64,000 nt of DNA from Xanthobacter sp. YC-JY1 (GTDB lineage Bacteria > Pseudomonadota > Alphaproteobacteria > Rhizobiales > Xanthobacteraceae), in contig NZ_CP032674.1 in assembly GCF_021730305.1 (NCBI RefSeq), positions 124,001 to 188,000 on the forward strand, given 5' to 3'. A program made the position numbers and the translations under genes. How positions within the stretch are numbered: position 1 is the first letter of the stretch; each line of letters opens with the position of its first letter. Shown piece by piece: positions 53,401-61,086 of the stretch. Under the pieces are notes generated by a model. It saw only the letters and a program-made list of their open reading frames with translations, searched no databases and was not told the origin of the DNA.

Positions 53401-53964
53401 GCGCGGGGCCTCGGTCTCGGCCTCTCCATCGTCGAGCGCATCGCGCGGGTGCTGGAGCATCCGGTGGCGCTGCGCTCCACGCACGGCAAGGGCTCGGCCT
53501 TCACGGTGGAACTGCCGGTGGCGGTCTCCATGCCGGAGGAGCGCGAGGCGGCGCCCAGCCCCGCGCGCCGTGGGGCGCAACTGGACGGCCTCACCATACT
53601 CGCCATCGACAACGAGCCGACCATCCTCGAGGGCATGCAGATGCTGCTCACCGGATGGGGCTGCGACGTCATCACCGCCGCCAATGCGCAGGGCGCCATC
53701 GAGGCGGTCCGCCACCGCCGCAAGAAGCCCGACGTGGCGCTGGTGGACTACCATCTCGACGGCGGCCACGGCATCGAGGCGATCATGTCGCTGAGGTGGA
53801 AACTGGGGAAAATACCGGCCGTCCTCATCACCGCCGACCGCTCCAAGAAGGTGCGCGACGCGGCCCGCGCGGCGGACATGGAGATCCTCAACAAGCCGCT
53901 GAAGCCCGCGGCGCTCCGGGCGATTCTCGCCCACTGGCGCATCGCGCGCGCCGCCGCCGAATAG
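50461..53964 (+). CDS. Hybrid histidine kinase with sodium/solute-symporter-like sensor domain
   Basis: This 1167-residue protein starts with a 13-helix SSSF-like membrane region (residues about 1-530, with YSLSLAVYCTSWTFFGSVGLATTQGF and ITSIADFIAARYGKNQGIAALVAI). A PAS-like segment follows (DHVRQGIAVFDRDLRLVCWNRQF), then a coiled coil, HisKA with H813 (AASHDILQPLNAARL), HATPase_c (NLVSNAVKY, DTGVGIP, GLGLGLSIVERI) and a receiver with D1096 (VALVDYHLDGGHG). It belongs with CbrA/CrbS-type kinases that may sense nutrients during transport. No regulator gene is adjacent, so its partner lies elsewhere. Confidence 0.92.
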   Translation: MLQASVVIFVALAYIGLLFAIASYGDRLRPGAGRGAARPMIYSLSLAVYCTSWTFFGSVGLATTQGFDFLTIYLGPIILMTVGAPLFLRVVRLAKANNITSIADFIAARYGKNQGIAALVAIVAIIAAIPYISLQLKAVSASLVALLGHFAGEHGRGTLVGDLALFVACAMAAFAILFGTRHTDATEHQNGLMLAIATESLVKLAAFLGVGLLVTFVIFDGPFSLWYAAREASAVAPFERGLSLENWLTMTILSGGAFMLLPRQFHVAVVENKGESEIRRARWLFPLYLVLINLFVVPLALAGMTLFPLNLVDSDVYVLAVPLAAGFDSLALLAFVGGLSAATAMVIVECVAIAIMVSNDLVMPLVLRRRAAKPEGEPREDMTGLLLMVRRISIFAIVLLAYLYYRTTGEAQLAQIGLLSFAAIAQVGPAFAAGLIWQRATAAGAIAGIVVGGATWAYTLMMPSLAEAGLISAGVLQNGPFGISLLRPTALLGLTAGPLAHGVAWSLGLNTLVLVIVSFLTRPSQIERTQARLFAGTGDRPPARPAFLRWRSSVSLGELMATVERYLGAERARAAFDSYARQHGFALDTHREADAGMVRHAEHLLASAVGAASSRLVLSLLLRKRAVSTKAALKLLDDASAAIQYNRELLQSAIDHVRQGIAVFDRDLRLVCWNRQFGQMLDLPGECYAVGVPLTDILAAAPADEDVAGDISARVARYVTPDPDFSERLHQRGAVIEARSDPMPDGGIAVTFTDITASVEAALALERANETLEKRVRERTEELERLNGALELAKAEADEANLSKTRFLAAASHDILQPLNAARLYATSMVERAKGSEEERLAGNIDASLESVEEILGALLDISRLDSGVMRPEFSAFRIADVLKPLETEFAPLAREKNLELTFLPCSLAVRSDRRLLRRLLQNLVSNAVKYTQRGRILVGCRRVGGKLRVEVYDTGVGIPRSKHKLVFQEFQRLDQGAKAARGLGLGLSIVERIARVLEHPVALRSTHGKGSAFTVELPVAVSMPEEREAAPSPARRGAQLDGLTILAIDNEPTILEGMQMLLTGWGCDVITAANAQGAIEAVRHRRKKPDVALVDYHLDGGHGIEAIMSLRWKLGKIPAVLITADRSKKVRDAARAADMEILNKPLKPAALRAILAHWRIARAAAE

Positions 53965-54186
53965 TCTTTCGCCGGCTTTACGAGCGCCCTTTCCGCCACA
54001 TGCGCCCGCCTTCGCGATTAAGCCCTCGTTCATCCCCATGAACGCCCAATAAACGCCGCCTTCAGCCAGCGTTATGGGGACGTGCCATAGAAGCACGCCT
54101 CCGCTGCATGGAAGTGTTAACAGCTCGTTAAGATTTGTAACACTTCCACGCTTAACTCGACGCGCGAATACTTTTGGAGCGTGGCT

Positions 54187-54393
54187 ATGACGATCACGAT
54201 CAACGTTCCCGTCTTCCCGCTGCGGAAAGAGATCGACGCCCGCAAGCGCCGTCTCCGCTTCCCCCTGAGCTTCTCCTCGCGTGGCTGCAAGGCCGCGGAT
54301 GAGGCGCCGGCCAATTCCCGCTACACCGAGGCTGGACTCGAATTCGACGTGACCGGCATCGCCCGGCACCCCCGCGGCCCCAAGGGCAACTGA
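54187..54393 (+). CDS. Small hypothetical protein
   Basis: This 68-residue reading frame starts MTITINVPVFPLRKEIDARKRR and continues with a basic middle and no membrane segment. A GGAGC ribosome site precedes ATG 54187, and an in-frame GTG at 54181 is also possible. The surrounding DNA (53965-54180) is relatively AT-rich and promoter-like. No family is recognised. The spacing and codon bias support coding, but it could be spurious. Confidence 0.45.
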   Translation: MTITINVPVFPLRKEIDARKRRLRFPLSFSSRGCKAADEAPANSRYTEAGLEFDVTGIARHPRGPKGN

Positions 54394-54508
54394 CGCTTGA
54401 GGCCGGCCCCACAGGGCCGGTCCGGCTGCGACGCCGGCTTTATGGCGCCGTGCGGCATCATCCGATAAGGTCGCGCCCGAACGGCAACAGCGCGTGGCCA
54501 GAAACAAG

Positions 54509-55309
54509 ATGACGGACTTCAATTCCGCCCCGGCAACAGGCGACGAGACCCGCGGCACCTCGGCTGATACCCATTTCGGCTATCGCACGGTGCCCCTCGC
54601 CGAGAAGCAGGCGCTGGTGGACGATGTGTTCCACAAGGTGGCGCGGCGCTACGACATCATGAACGACCTCATGTCCGGTGGCCTGCACCGGGCGTGGAAG
54701 GATGCGCTGGTGTCCAAGGTACGCCCGCCGCAGGGCGCGCGACCCTTCCACCTGCTTGACCTCGCCGGCGGCACGGGCGACGTGTCCTTCCGTGTGGTCG
54801 AGGCCGGTGGCCCGGGCACCGAGGCCATCGTCGCCGACATCAACACCGACATGCTGGCGGTGGGCCGCGAGCGCGCCGAGAAGCGCGGCCTTGCCGATCG
54901 CGTCGCCTTCCAGGAGGCCAACGCCGAGGCGCTGCCCTTCCCGGACATGAGCTTCGACGCCGTCACCATCGCCTTCGGCATCCGCAACGTGCCACGCATC
55001 GACCTTGCCCTGCGCGAGATGCGCCGCGTGCTGAAGCCGGGCGGTCGCGCCTTCGTGCTGGAATTCTCCAAGGTGGACGTGCCGCTGCTGGACAAGGTCT
55101 ACGACGCCTTCTCCTTCCGCGTGATCCCGGAGATCGGCAAGCGCGTGGCGGGGGATGCCGAGCCCTACCAGTATCTCGTCGAATCCATCCGCCGCTTCCC
55201 CACCGCGGAAGCGTTTGCGGGCATGATGCGGGAGGCTGGGTTCGCCCGCGTCACCTTCACCCGCATGACCGGGGGCGTGGTGGCCCTGCATTCGGGCTTC
55301 CGCGTCTGA
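54509..55309 (+). CDS. ubiE: Ubiquinone/menaquinone C-methyltransferase UbiE
   Basis: This 266-residue SAM-dependent enzyme methylates the quinone ring. Motif I is [17 protein letters not shown], and the UbiE signature [41 protein letters not shown] is complete. [27 protein letters not shown] near residue 37 is the family N-terminal block. The start at 54509 is used, with an in-frame GTG five codons earlier. It lies 31 bp before ubiB, forming a quinone-synthesis pair. Confidence 0.97.
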   Translation: MTDFNSAPATGDETRGTSADTHFGYRTVPLAEKQALVDDVFHKVARRYDIMNDLMSGGLHRAWKDALVSKVRPPQGARPFHLLDLAGGTGDVSFRVVEAGGPGTEAIVADINTDMLAVGRERAEKRGLADRVAFQEANAEALPFPDMSFDAVTIAFGIRNVPRIDLALREMRRVLKPGGRAFVLEFSKVDVPLLDKVYDAFSFRVIPEIGKRVAGDAEPYQYLVESIRRFPTAEAFAGMMREAGFARVTFTRMTGGVVALHSGFRV

Positions 55310-55340
55310 TGGCGGTTCCCTGCGGCCGGAGGCTTCGGCC

Positions 55341-56912
55341 ATGATCTTCCTTCTCGTCGCCGATGCCTGGCGCCTCGCCCGCGCCGGCTATGTGCTCGCC
55401 CGCGAGGGCGTGCTCTCGCTCGTCTCGCCGGCCGCCGCGCCGCCGCTGGCGCGCCCGCTGCTTGATATCTCCAAGTTGATTGCCCGCAAGGATGCCGGCG
55501 ACCGGCGCGCGCGCTTCTCGGCCGCGCTGTCGCGCCTTGGCCCGTCCTATGTGAAGCTCGGCCAGTTCCTCGCCACCCGGCCGGACGTGGTGGGCGCCTC
55601 CGTGGCGCGCGACCTCGAGGTGCTTCAGGACCGCATGCCGCCCTTCGGGCAGGCCGTGGCCGAGGCGACCGTCGCCGACACGTTCGAGCGGCCGGTGAAG
55701 GACGTCTTCGCCGTGTTCGGTCCGGCCGTCGCCGCTGCCTCCATCGCCGAGGTGCACAAGGCGGAAGTGATCGAGCCGGACGGTGAGCGCCGCGTGGTGG
55801 CGGTGAAGGTGCTGCGGCCCGGGGTGAACCGCCGCTTCGCCTCCGACATGGGCACCTTCCGCCGCATCGCGGCCTTCGCCGAGCACAATTTCGCCGAGGC
55901 CCGCCGCCTGCGGCTGGAGACGGTGGTGGACACCCTCGCGCGCTCCGTCTCCATGGAGATGGACCTGCGCCTGGAAGCCGCGGCCTATGCGGAGCTGGCC
56001 GAGAACACGCAGGATGATCCGGAAGTCCATGTCCCCCGCGTGGACTGGGACCGCTCCGGCCGCGAGGTGCTGACCACCGAGTGGATCGACGGCATCAAGC
56101 TCTCCGACAAGGAGGCCATCATCGCCGCCGGGCATGATCCCAAGGAGATCGCCCGCATCGTCATGCAGACCTTCCTGCGGCAGGCCATGCGCGACGGCTT
56201 CTTCCATGCCGACATGCATCCGGGAAACCTGTTCGTGGATGCGCAGGGCCGCCTCGTGGTGGTGGATTGCGGCATCATGGGCCGGCTCGGCGTGAAGGAG
56301 CGGCGGTTCCTCGCGGAAATCCTCTACGGCTTCATCACCCGCAACTGGCGGCGCACGGCGGAAGTGCATTTCGAGGCGGGATACGTGCCCTTCCACCATT
56401 CGGTGGACGATTTCGCCCTCGCCATCCGCGCCATCGGGGAGCCCATCCACTCGCGCACCGCCGACCAGATCTCCATGGCGCGCCTGCTGGCGCTGCTCCT
56501 GGAAGTCACCGCCCTGTTCGACATGCAGACCCGGCCGGAGCTGCTGCTGCTGCAGAAGACCATGGTGGTGGTGGAGGGCGTCGCCCGCTCGCTGGACCCA
56601 CAGCTCGACATGTGGCGAACCGCAAAGCCGGTGGTGGAAGACTGGATCGCCGGCAATCTTGGCCCCATCGGCCAGTTGAAGCGCGCCGGCTCCGGCCTTG
56701 GCGAGATGGGTCATTTCGCCGCCACGCTGCCCGGCCTCCTCACCCGCACCGCGCGCGTGGTGGAGCAACTGGACGAGGCGACGCGGGACGGCATCCGCCT
56801 CTCTCCCGGCTCCCTGGAGGGCATCGGCCGCGCCGAGGCGAAGCGCGCCTTCTGGGGCAATCTGGCGCTGTGGGTGATCGCCGCGGCGCTGCTGGGCATC
56901 TGGATCGGCTGA
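55341..56912 (+). CDS. ubiB: Ubiquinone biosynthesis protein kinase-like UbiB
   Basis: This 523-residue ABC1/ADCK-type atypical kinase has KLGQFLATRPDVVG (the KxGQ motif), AAASIAEVHKAEV (the Ala-rich loop), VAVKVLRPGV (ATP Lys), ADMHPGNLFV and VVVDCGIMGRLG (catalytic and metal motifs). Two C-terminal membrane helices (LWVIAAALLGIWIG at the end) anchor it. It helps ubiquinone assembly. In many alphaproteobacteria coaBC and dut follow ubiEB; here a molybdenum-storage operon follows instead. Confidence 0.95.
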   Translation: MIFLLVADAWRLARAGYVLAREGVLSLVSPAAAPPLARPLLDISKLIARKDAGDRRARFSAALSRLGPSYVKLGQFLATRPDVVGASVARDLEVLQDRMPPFGQAVAEATVADTFERPVKDVFAVFGPAVAAASIAEVHKAEVIEPDGERRVVAVKVLRPGVNRRFASDMGTFRRIAAFAEHNFAEARRLRLETVVDTLARSVSMEMDLRLEAAAYAELAENTQDDPEVHVPRVDWDRSGREVLTTEWIDGIKLSDKEAIIAAGHDPKEIARIVMQTFLRQAMRDGFFHADMHPGNLFVDAQGRLVVVDCGIMGRLGVKERRFLAEILYGFITRNWRRTAEVHFEAGYVPFHHSVDDFALAIRAIGEPIHSRTADQISMARLLALLLEVTALFDMQTRPELLLLQKTMVVVEGVARSLDPQLDMWRTAKPVVEDWIAGNLGPIGQLKRAGSGLGEMGHFAATLPGLLTRTARVVEQLDEATRDGIRLSPGSLEGIGRAEAKRAFWGNLALWVIAAALLGIWIG

Positions 56913-57221
56913 CGCTGATACCGGCAGCCTGCCGCTGCGGGATGTGAATTCCTGCGTTTCGTGTCGTTCTTTCCGGACGTTCCGGAAACCGCGAATTCTT
57001 TCCGGAGACGGGGCAGCATCTGCGCCGTCTTGAGAACAACTCGCATATTTTTCGCGTATTGCTTTGTCCTTCCAGCAAAACTAATTCAGGCCCCAAGACG
57101 GCTCCGCTCCCGTTCAAGCATCCACTCCAACGGCTGCTTGCGCAGGGTCAGGAGCCCCGGACCGGCGCACCGCCTCTCGGGCGGGCCGAGGTCCACGGGC
57201 CAGCAAAGAAGGACATCTCAA
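56913..57221 (+). other. Promoter region of mosBA
   Basis: These 309 bp hold no gene. The middle is AT-richer (57040-57085, with GCATATTTTTCGCGTATTGC) and probably carries the promoter. A TTCCGG-rich set of short inverted repeats lies at 56968-57008. No confident ModE site is seen. Confidence 0.5.
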
Positions 57222-58034
57222 ATGGCGAACACGACGGCCGAGCTCGACGCGCTGCTGATGCAGCGCTCGCTGACGGACGCGGAGCTTCTGGCGGCGGCGG
57301 ACGCCGCGGCGGACTTCCGCATCCTCCCCGATGCCACCGTCATCAAGATCGGCGGCCAGAGCGTGATCGACCGCGGCCGCGCCGCGCTCTATCCGCTGGT
57401 GGACGAGATCGTCGCCGCCCGCGCCAAGCACAAGCTGCTGATCGGCACCGGAGCCGGCACCCGCGCCCGCCACCTCTATTCCATCGCGGCCGGCCTCAAC
57501 CTGCCGGCGGGCGTGCTCTCCCAGCTCGGCGCCTCGGTGGCGGACCAGAACGCCGCCATGCTCGGCCAGCTCCTCGCCAAGCACGGCATCTCCATGGTGG
57601 ACGGCGCCGGCATGTCGGCCGTGCCGCTCTATCTGGAGCAGGTGAACGGCGTGGTGTTCTCGGGCATGCCGCCCTACGGCCTGTGGACCCGCCCGGCGGC
57701 GGCCGGCGTGATCCCGCCCTATCGCACGGATGCGGGCTGCTTCCTGCTCGCCGAGCAGTTCGGCTGCAAGGCCATGATCTATGTGAAGGACGAGAACGGC
57801 CTCTTCACCGGCAACCCGAAGACCGACAAGTCCGCCACCTTCATCCCGAAGATCTCGGTGGACGAGATGCTCTCACGCGGCCTTGCCGACTCCATCCTCG
57901 AATTCCCCATGCTCGACCTTTTGAAGAAGGCGCGCCATGTGCGCGAGGTCCAGGTGGTCAACGGGCTCGTGCCCGGAAACCTCACCCGCGCCCTCGCCGG
58001 CGAGCACGTCGGCACCATCATCACCGCGAGCTGA
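57222..58034 (+). CDS. mosB: Molybdenum storage protein beta subunit
   Basis: This 270-residue protein is very close to Azotobacter vinelandii MosB in length and sequence. [14 protein letters not shown] near residue 13, [21 protein letters not shown] with the amino-acid-kinase P-loop-like [57 protein letters not shown] and the end [10 protein letters not shown] are characteristic. With MosA it forms a hexameric cage that stores molybdate as polyoxomolybdate clusters using ATP. It is the first gene of mosBA, 11 bp before mosA. Confidence 0.96.
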   Translation: MANTTAELDALLMQRSLTDAELLAAADAAADFRILPDATVIKIGGQSVIDRGRAALYPLVDEIVAARAKHKLLIGTGAGTRARHLYSIAAGLNLPAGVLSQLGASVADQNAAMLGQLLAKHGISMVDGAGMSAVPLYLEQVNGVVFSGMPPYGLWTRPAAAGVIPPYRTDAGCFLLAEQFGCKAMIYVKDENGLFTGNPKTDKSATFIPKISVDEMLSRGLADSILEFPMLDLLKKARHVREVQVVNGLVPGNLTRALAGEHVGTIITAS

Positions 58035-58045
58035 GAGGCACGATC

Positions 58046-58882
58046 ATGACCGAAGCTTCCACCATCAAGCACGTCGCCTCGCCGCTCGCGAGCCAGACCC
58101 TTCTCGACGGCTCGCTGACCCGGCCCGTCGCGGGCGTGCGCCCCATCCGTCTCCTGCCCTGGCTGCAGGTGGTGAAGATCGGCGGCCGGTCCATCATGGA
58201 CAAGGGCGCCGCCGCGATCCTTCCCATCGTGGAGGAGATCCGCAAGGTGCTGCCCGAGCATCGCCTGCTGATCCTCACTGGTGCCGGCGTGCGCGCCCGT
58301 CATCTCTACGGCGTCGGCCTCGACCTCGGCCTGCCGGTGGGCTCGCTCGCCCCGCTCGCCGCCACTGAGGCCGGCCAGAACGGCCATATCCTCGCCTCGC
58401 TGCTGGCGCCGGAGGGGGTCTCCTACATCGAGCACCCGACCATCGCGAGCCAGCTTGCCATCCACCTCACCGCCACCCGCGCGGTGGTGGGCAGCGCCTT
58501 CCCGCCCTACCATCACCACGAGTTCACGGGCAGCCGCCTCCCGGTCCACCGGGCCGATACCGGCGCCTTCCTGCTCGCCGATGCGCTGGGCGCGGCCGGC
58601 CTCACCATCGTCGAGGACGTGGACGGCGTGTACACCTCTGATCCCAATGGAGCGGAAGGGTCCAAGGCCGAGCTGATCGCCGAGACCAGCTATGCCGAGC
58701 TCGCGAAGGCCAACGGCCCGGCGACGCTGCCCTTCGACCGTGCGCTGGTCGAGGTGATGGGCACCGCCCGCCACATCGAGCGGGTGCAGGTGGTGAACGG
58801 TCTCGTTCCCGGCCGCCTCACCGCAGCCCTGCGCGGCGAGCACGTGGGCACGCTGGTTCACACGGCCGCCCGGCAGGGCTGA
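58046..58882 (+). CDS. mosA: Molybdenum storage protein alpha subunit
   Basis: This 278-residue subunit parallels Azotobacter Mos[30 protein letters not shown] opens the amino-acid-kinase fold, [39 protein letters not shown] contains the His cluster that contacts molybdate, and [24 protein letters not shown] closes it. Together with MosB it gives the cell a molybdenum reserve, useful for nitrogenase, formate dehydrogenase or CO dehydrogenase. A strong terminator follows 45 bp after the stop. Confidence 0.96.
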   Translation: MTEASTIKHVASPLASQTLLDGSLTRPVAGVRPIRLLPWLQVVKIGGRSIMDKGAAAILPIVEEIRKVLPEHRLLILTGAGVRARHLYGVGLDLGLPVGSLAPLAATEAGQNGHILASLLAPEGVSYIEHPTIASQLAIHLTATRAVVGSAFPPYHHHEFTGSRLPVHRADTGAFLLADALGAAGLTIVEDVDGVYTSDPNGAEGSKAELIAETSYAELAKANGPATLPFDRALVEVMGTARHIERVQVVNGLVPGRLTAALRGEHVGTLVHTAARQG

Positions 58883-58927
58883 CCCTCACGTCCGGCCCCG
58901 CGGGCCAGACGATCTCCCCGGCAATGA

Positions 58928-58958
58928 CCCCGCGCAGCCCTGCTGCGCGGGGTTTTTT
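58928..58958 (+). terminator. Intrinsic terminator after mosA
   Basis: CCCCGCGCAG (58928-58937), a CCCTG loop and CTGCGCGGGG (58943-58952) form a 10-bp GC stem followed by TTTTTT. Confidence 0.96.
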
Positions 58959-58977
58959 CGCGCCGGGAGATCGGGGT

Positions 58978-59028
58978 GGGATGGCCATTTTGACCCTGCC
59001 TGCGAACGTCGGGATGGACATTTTGTCC
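58978..59028 (+). promoter_or_regulatory. Two palindromic upstream activator sites
   Basis: GGGATGGCCATTTTGACC (58978-58995) and GGGATGGACATTTTGTCC (59011-59028) are near-identical, 33 bp apart, about three helical turns. The second contains the perfect inverted repeat GGACA-TTT-TGTCC; the first matches in nine of ten half-site bases. They lie upstream of a sigma-54 promoter, as expected for an NtrC-type activator. Confidence 0.82.
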
Positions 59029-59082
59029 AGATCACCCCTGGCGTCTCCTATCAAGTCATTGAAATTCTGAATGTCTCCCCTT

Positions 59083-59098
59083 TGGCCCCGCCCTTGCT
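59083..59098 (+). promoter_or_regulatory. Sigma-54 promoter of the OFA transporter gene
   Basis: TGGCCC-CGCCC-TTGCT matches the -24/-12 pattern with correct GG-GC spacing, placing the start near 59109, about 70 bp before the ATG. The activator sites are centred near -88 and -122. Confidence 0.85.
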
Positions 59099-59178
59099 GA
59101 GGGAGCGGCGCCACGCGCGGCTCCGGCTGCGCGCAAAGCGCGCCAAGCCAATTGGCGCGGAAACACCGTGGAGGAGAC

Positions 59179-60879
59179 ATGAGCGTCACCACATTTGCGC
59201 CGCCGCCGTTCCTGAGCCGCGAGCGCACCATCGCCTCGGCCAGCTTCAACCGCTGGCTTGTGCCGCCGGCTGCCCTCGCCATCCATCTGTGCATCGGCAT
59301 GGCCTACGGCTTCAGCGTGTTCTGGCTGCCGCTGTCGCGCGCCGTGGGCGTCACCAAGCCGGTGGCCTGTCCGGCCGACATGAGCTTCGTCGCCGGCCTG
59401 TTCGCCACGTCCTGCGACTGGCAGATCTCCCAGCTCGGCTGGATGTACACCCTGTTCTTCGTACTGCTCGGCTCCTCCGCCGCCATCTGGGGCGGCTGGC
59501 TGGAGACGGCGGGGCCGCGCAAGGCGGGCCTCGTCTCGGCCTTCTGCTGGTGCGGCGGCCTCGTGATCTCGGCGCTGGGCGTCTATCTCCACCAGATCTG
59601 GATGCTGTGGATCGGCTCCGGCGTCATCGGCGGCATCGGTCTCGGGCTCGGCTACATCTCGCCGGTCTCCACCCTCATCAAGTGGTTCCCCGACCGCCGC
59701 GGCATGGCCACCGGCATGGCCATCATGGGCTTCGGTGGCGGTGCCATGATCGGCGCGCCGCTCGCCAACATGCTGATGCAGTATTTCGTAACCCCGACCT
59801 CGGTGGGCGTGTGGCAGACCTTCCTCGCCATGGCGGCCATCTATTTCGTCTTCATGGTCGGCGGCGCGCTGGGCTACCGGGTGCCGCGCGAGGGCTGGGC
59901 ACCGAAGGGCTGGACCCCGCCGGCCGCCTCCGCGAACGCCATGGTCACCCATCGCCATGTCCATCTCGACGTGGCGTGGAAGACCCCCCAGTTCTGGCTG
60001 CTGTGGGCGGTGCTCTGCCTCAACGTGTCGGCCGGCATCGGCGTCATCGGCATGGCCTCGCCCATGCTGCAGGAAGTGTTCGGCGGCAAGCTCATCGGCC
60101 TCGACCTCACCTTCTCGCAGCTCGATGCGGGCCAGAAGGCGCAGATCGCCGCCATCGCGGCCGGCTTCACCGGGCTGCTCTCTTTGTGCAACATCGGCGG
60201 GCGCTTCGCCTGGGCCTCCTTCTCCGACAAGCTCGGGCGGAAGATGACCTATGCGGTGTTCTTCGTGCTCGGCTTCGCCCTCTACGCCTCGATCCCCTCG
60301 CTGGCGCACATGGGCTCGGTGGTGCTGTTCGTCGCCGCCTTCTGCATCATCCTGTCCATGTATGGCGGCGGCTTCGCCACCATCCCGGCCTATCTCGCGG
60401 ACATCTTCGGCACCCATATGGTGGGCGCCATCCACGGCCGGCTGCTCACCGCCTGGGCCACGGCGGGCATCATCGGCCCGGTGCTGGTGAACTATCTGCG
60501 CGAATACCAGATCGCCTCGGGCATTCCCCAGCAGGCAGCCTACGACCAGACCATGTACATCCTCTCCGGCCTGCTCGTGGTCGGCCTCGTCGCCAACCTT
60601 CTGGTGAAGCCCGTGGCCGAGCATCTCTACATGAAGGACGACGAGCTGAAGAAGAAGGCAACCCAGGTGGCCCGCGAGGATGCCACCCACGCCGATTTCG
60701 AGGACTTCGAGGAAGAGGCCAAGGACGGTCCGCTCGCCGCCTCCGCCCGCTCCTCCACCCCCGTGGCGAGCGGCACCACCGCGCTGCCCGTGGTGGTGCT
60801 GGCCTGGCTGGTGGTCGGCCTGCCGCTGGCCTGGGGCATCTGGATCACCCTGCAGAAGGCGGTGATCCTCTTTCGTTGA
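59179..60879 (+). CDS. OFA-family MFS transporter (oxalate/formate antiporter-like)
   Basis: This 566-residue transporter has about twelve membrane helices with long hydrophilic insertions. The N-terminal FNRWLVPPAALAIHLCIGMAYGFSVFWLPLSRAVG and STLIKWFPDRRGMATGMAIMGFGGGAMIG are OFA signatures. An inserted loop with two Cys (PADMSFVAGLFATSCDW) and a charged tail segment before a last helix (LPVVVLAWLVVGLPLAWGIWITL) make it longer than OxlT. GGAGGAG precedes ATG 59179. Sigma-54 control plus the downstream NtrC-type pair suggests a carboxylate uptake or exchange system; the substrate is undetermined. Confidence 0.9.
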   Translation: MSVTTFAPPPFLSRERTIASASFNRWLVPPAALAIHLCIGMAYGFSVFWLPLSRAVGVTKPVACPADMSFVAGLFATSCDWQISQLGWMYTLFFVLLGSSAAIWGGWLETAGPRKAGLVSAFCWCGGLVISALGVYLHQIWMLWIGSGVIGGIGLGLGYISPVSTLIKWFPDRRGMATGMAIMGFGGGAMIGAPLANMLMQYFVTPTSVGVWQTFLAMAAIYFVFMVGGALGYRVPREGWAPKGWTPPAASANAMVTHRHVHLDVAWKTPQFWLLWAVLCLNVSAGIGVIGMASPMLQEVFGGKLIGLDLTFSQLDAGQKAQIAAIAAGFTGLLSLCNIGGRFAWASFSDKLGRKMTYAVFFVLGFALYASIPSLAHMGSVVLFVAAFCIILSMYGGGFATIPAYLADIFGTHMVGAIHGRLLTAWATAGIIGPVLVNYLREYQIASGIPQQAAYDQTMYILSGLLVVGLVANLLVKPVAEHLYMKDDELKKKATQVAREDATHADFEDFEEEAKDGPLAASARSSTPVASGTTALPVVVLAWLVVGLPLAWGIWITLQKAVILFR

Positions 60880-60896
60880 GCCTCCCGGCTCCCGCT

Positions 60897-60941
60897 GCGT
60901 GCTCCGTCGCCGGTCTTCCGGGCGGCGGGGCACGCCCTTTT
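60897..60941 (+). terminator. Intrinsic terminator after the OFA transporter gene
   Basis: A 15-bp stem (60897-60911 with 60921-60935, two G-U pairs) and a nine-base loop are followed by CCTTTT. It separates the transporter from the regulator gene. Confidence 0.78.
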
Positions 60942-61086
60942 CCGGTTTGCGGAGCCGGCTGATTTGCGCAATGGATGCGGTCGAGAACGGGCGAGGCGGC
61001 CGGGGACCTCAGGTCACGCCCATCGTCTTTCGCGGACGGCCTTTGTCGCGTGACGGCGAGGGTCCGAGACGGACGGCCGATTCAAG

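Noticed and set aside
50164-54558. A 1464-codon open frame on the minus strand
   Set aside because: It is antisense to the hybrid kinase, whose domains are all intact on the plus strand.
57040-57085. Possible ModE site before mosB
   Set aside because: The AT-rich stretch has some symmetry around TTTTTCG but does not fit the ModE half-site pattern well enough.
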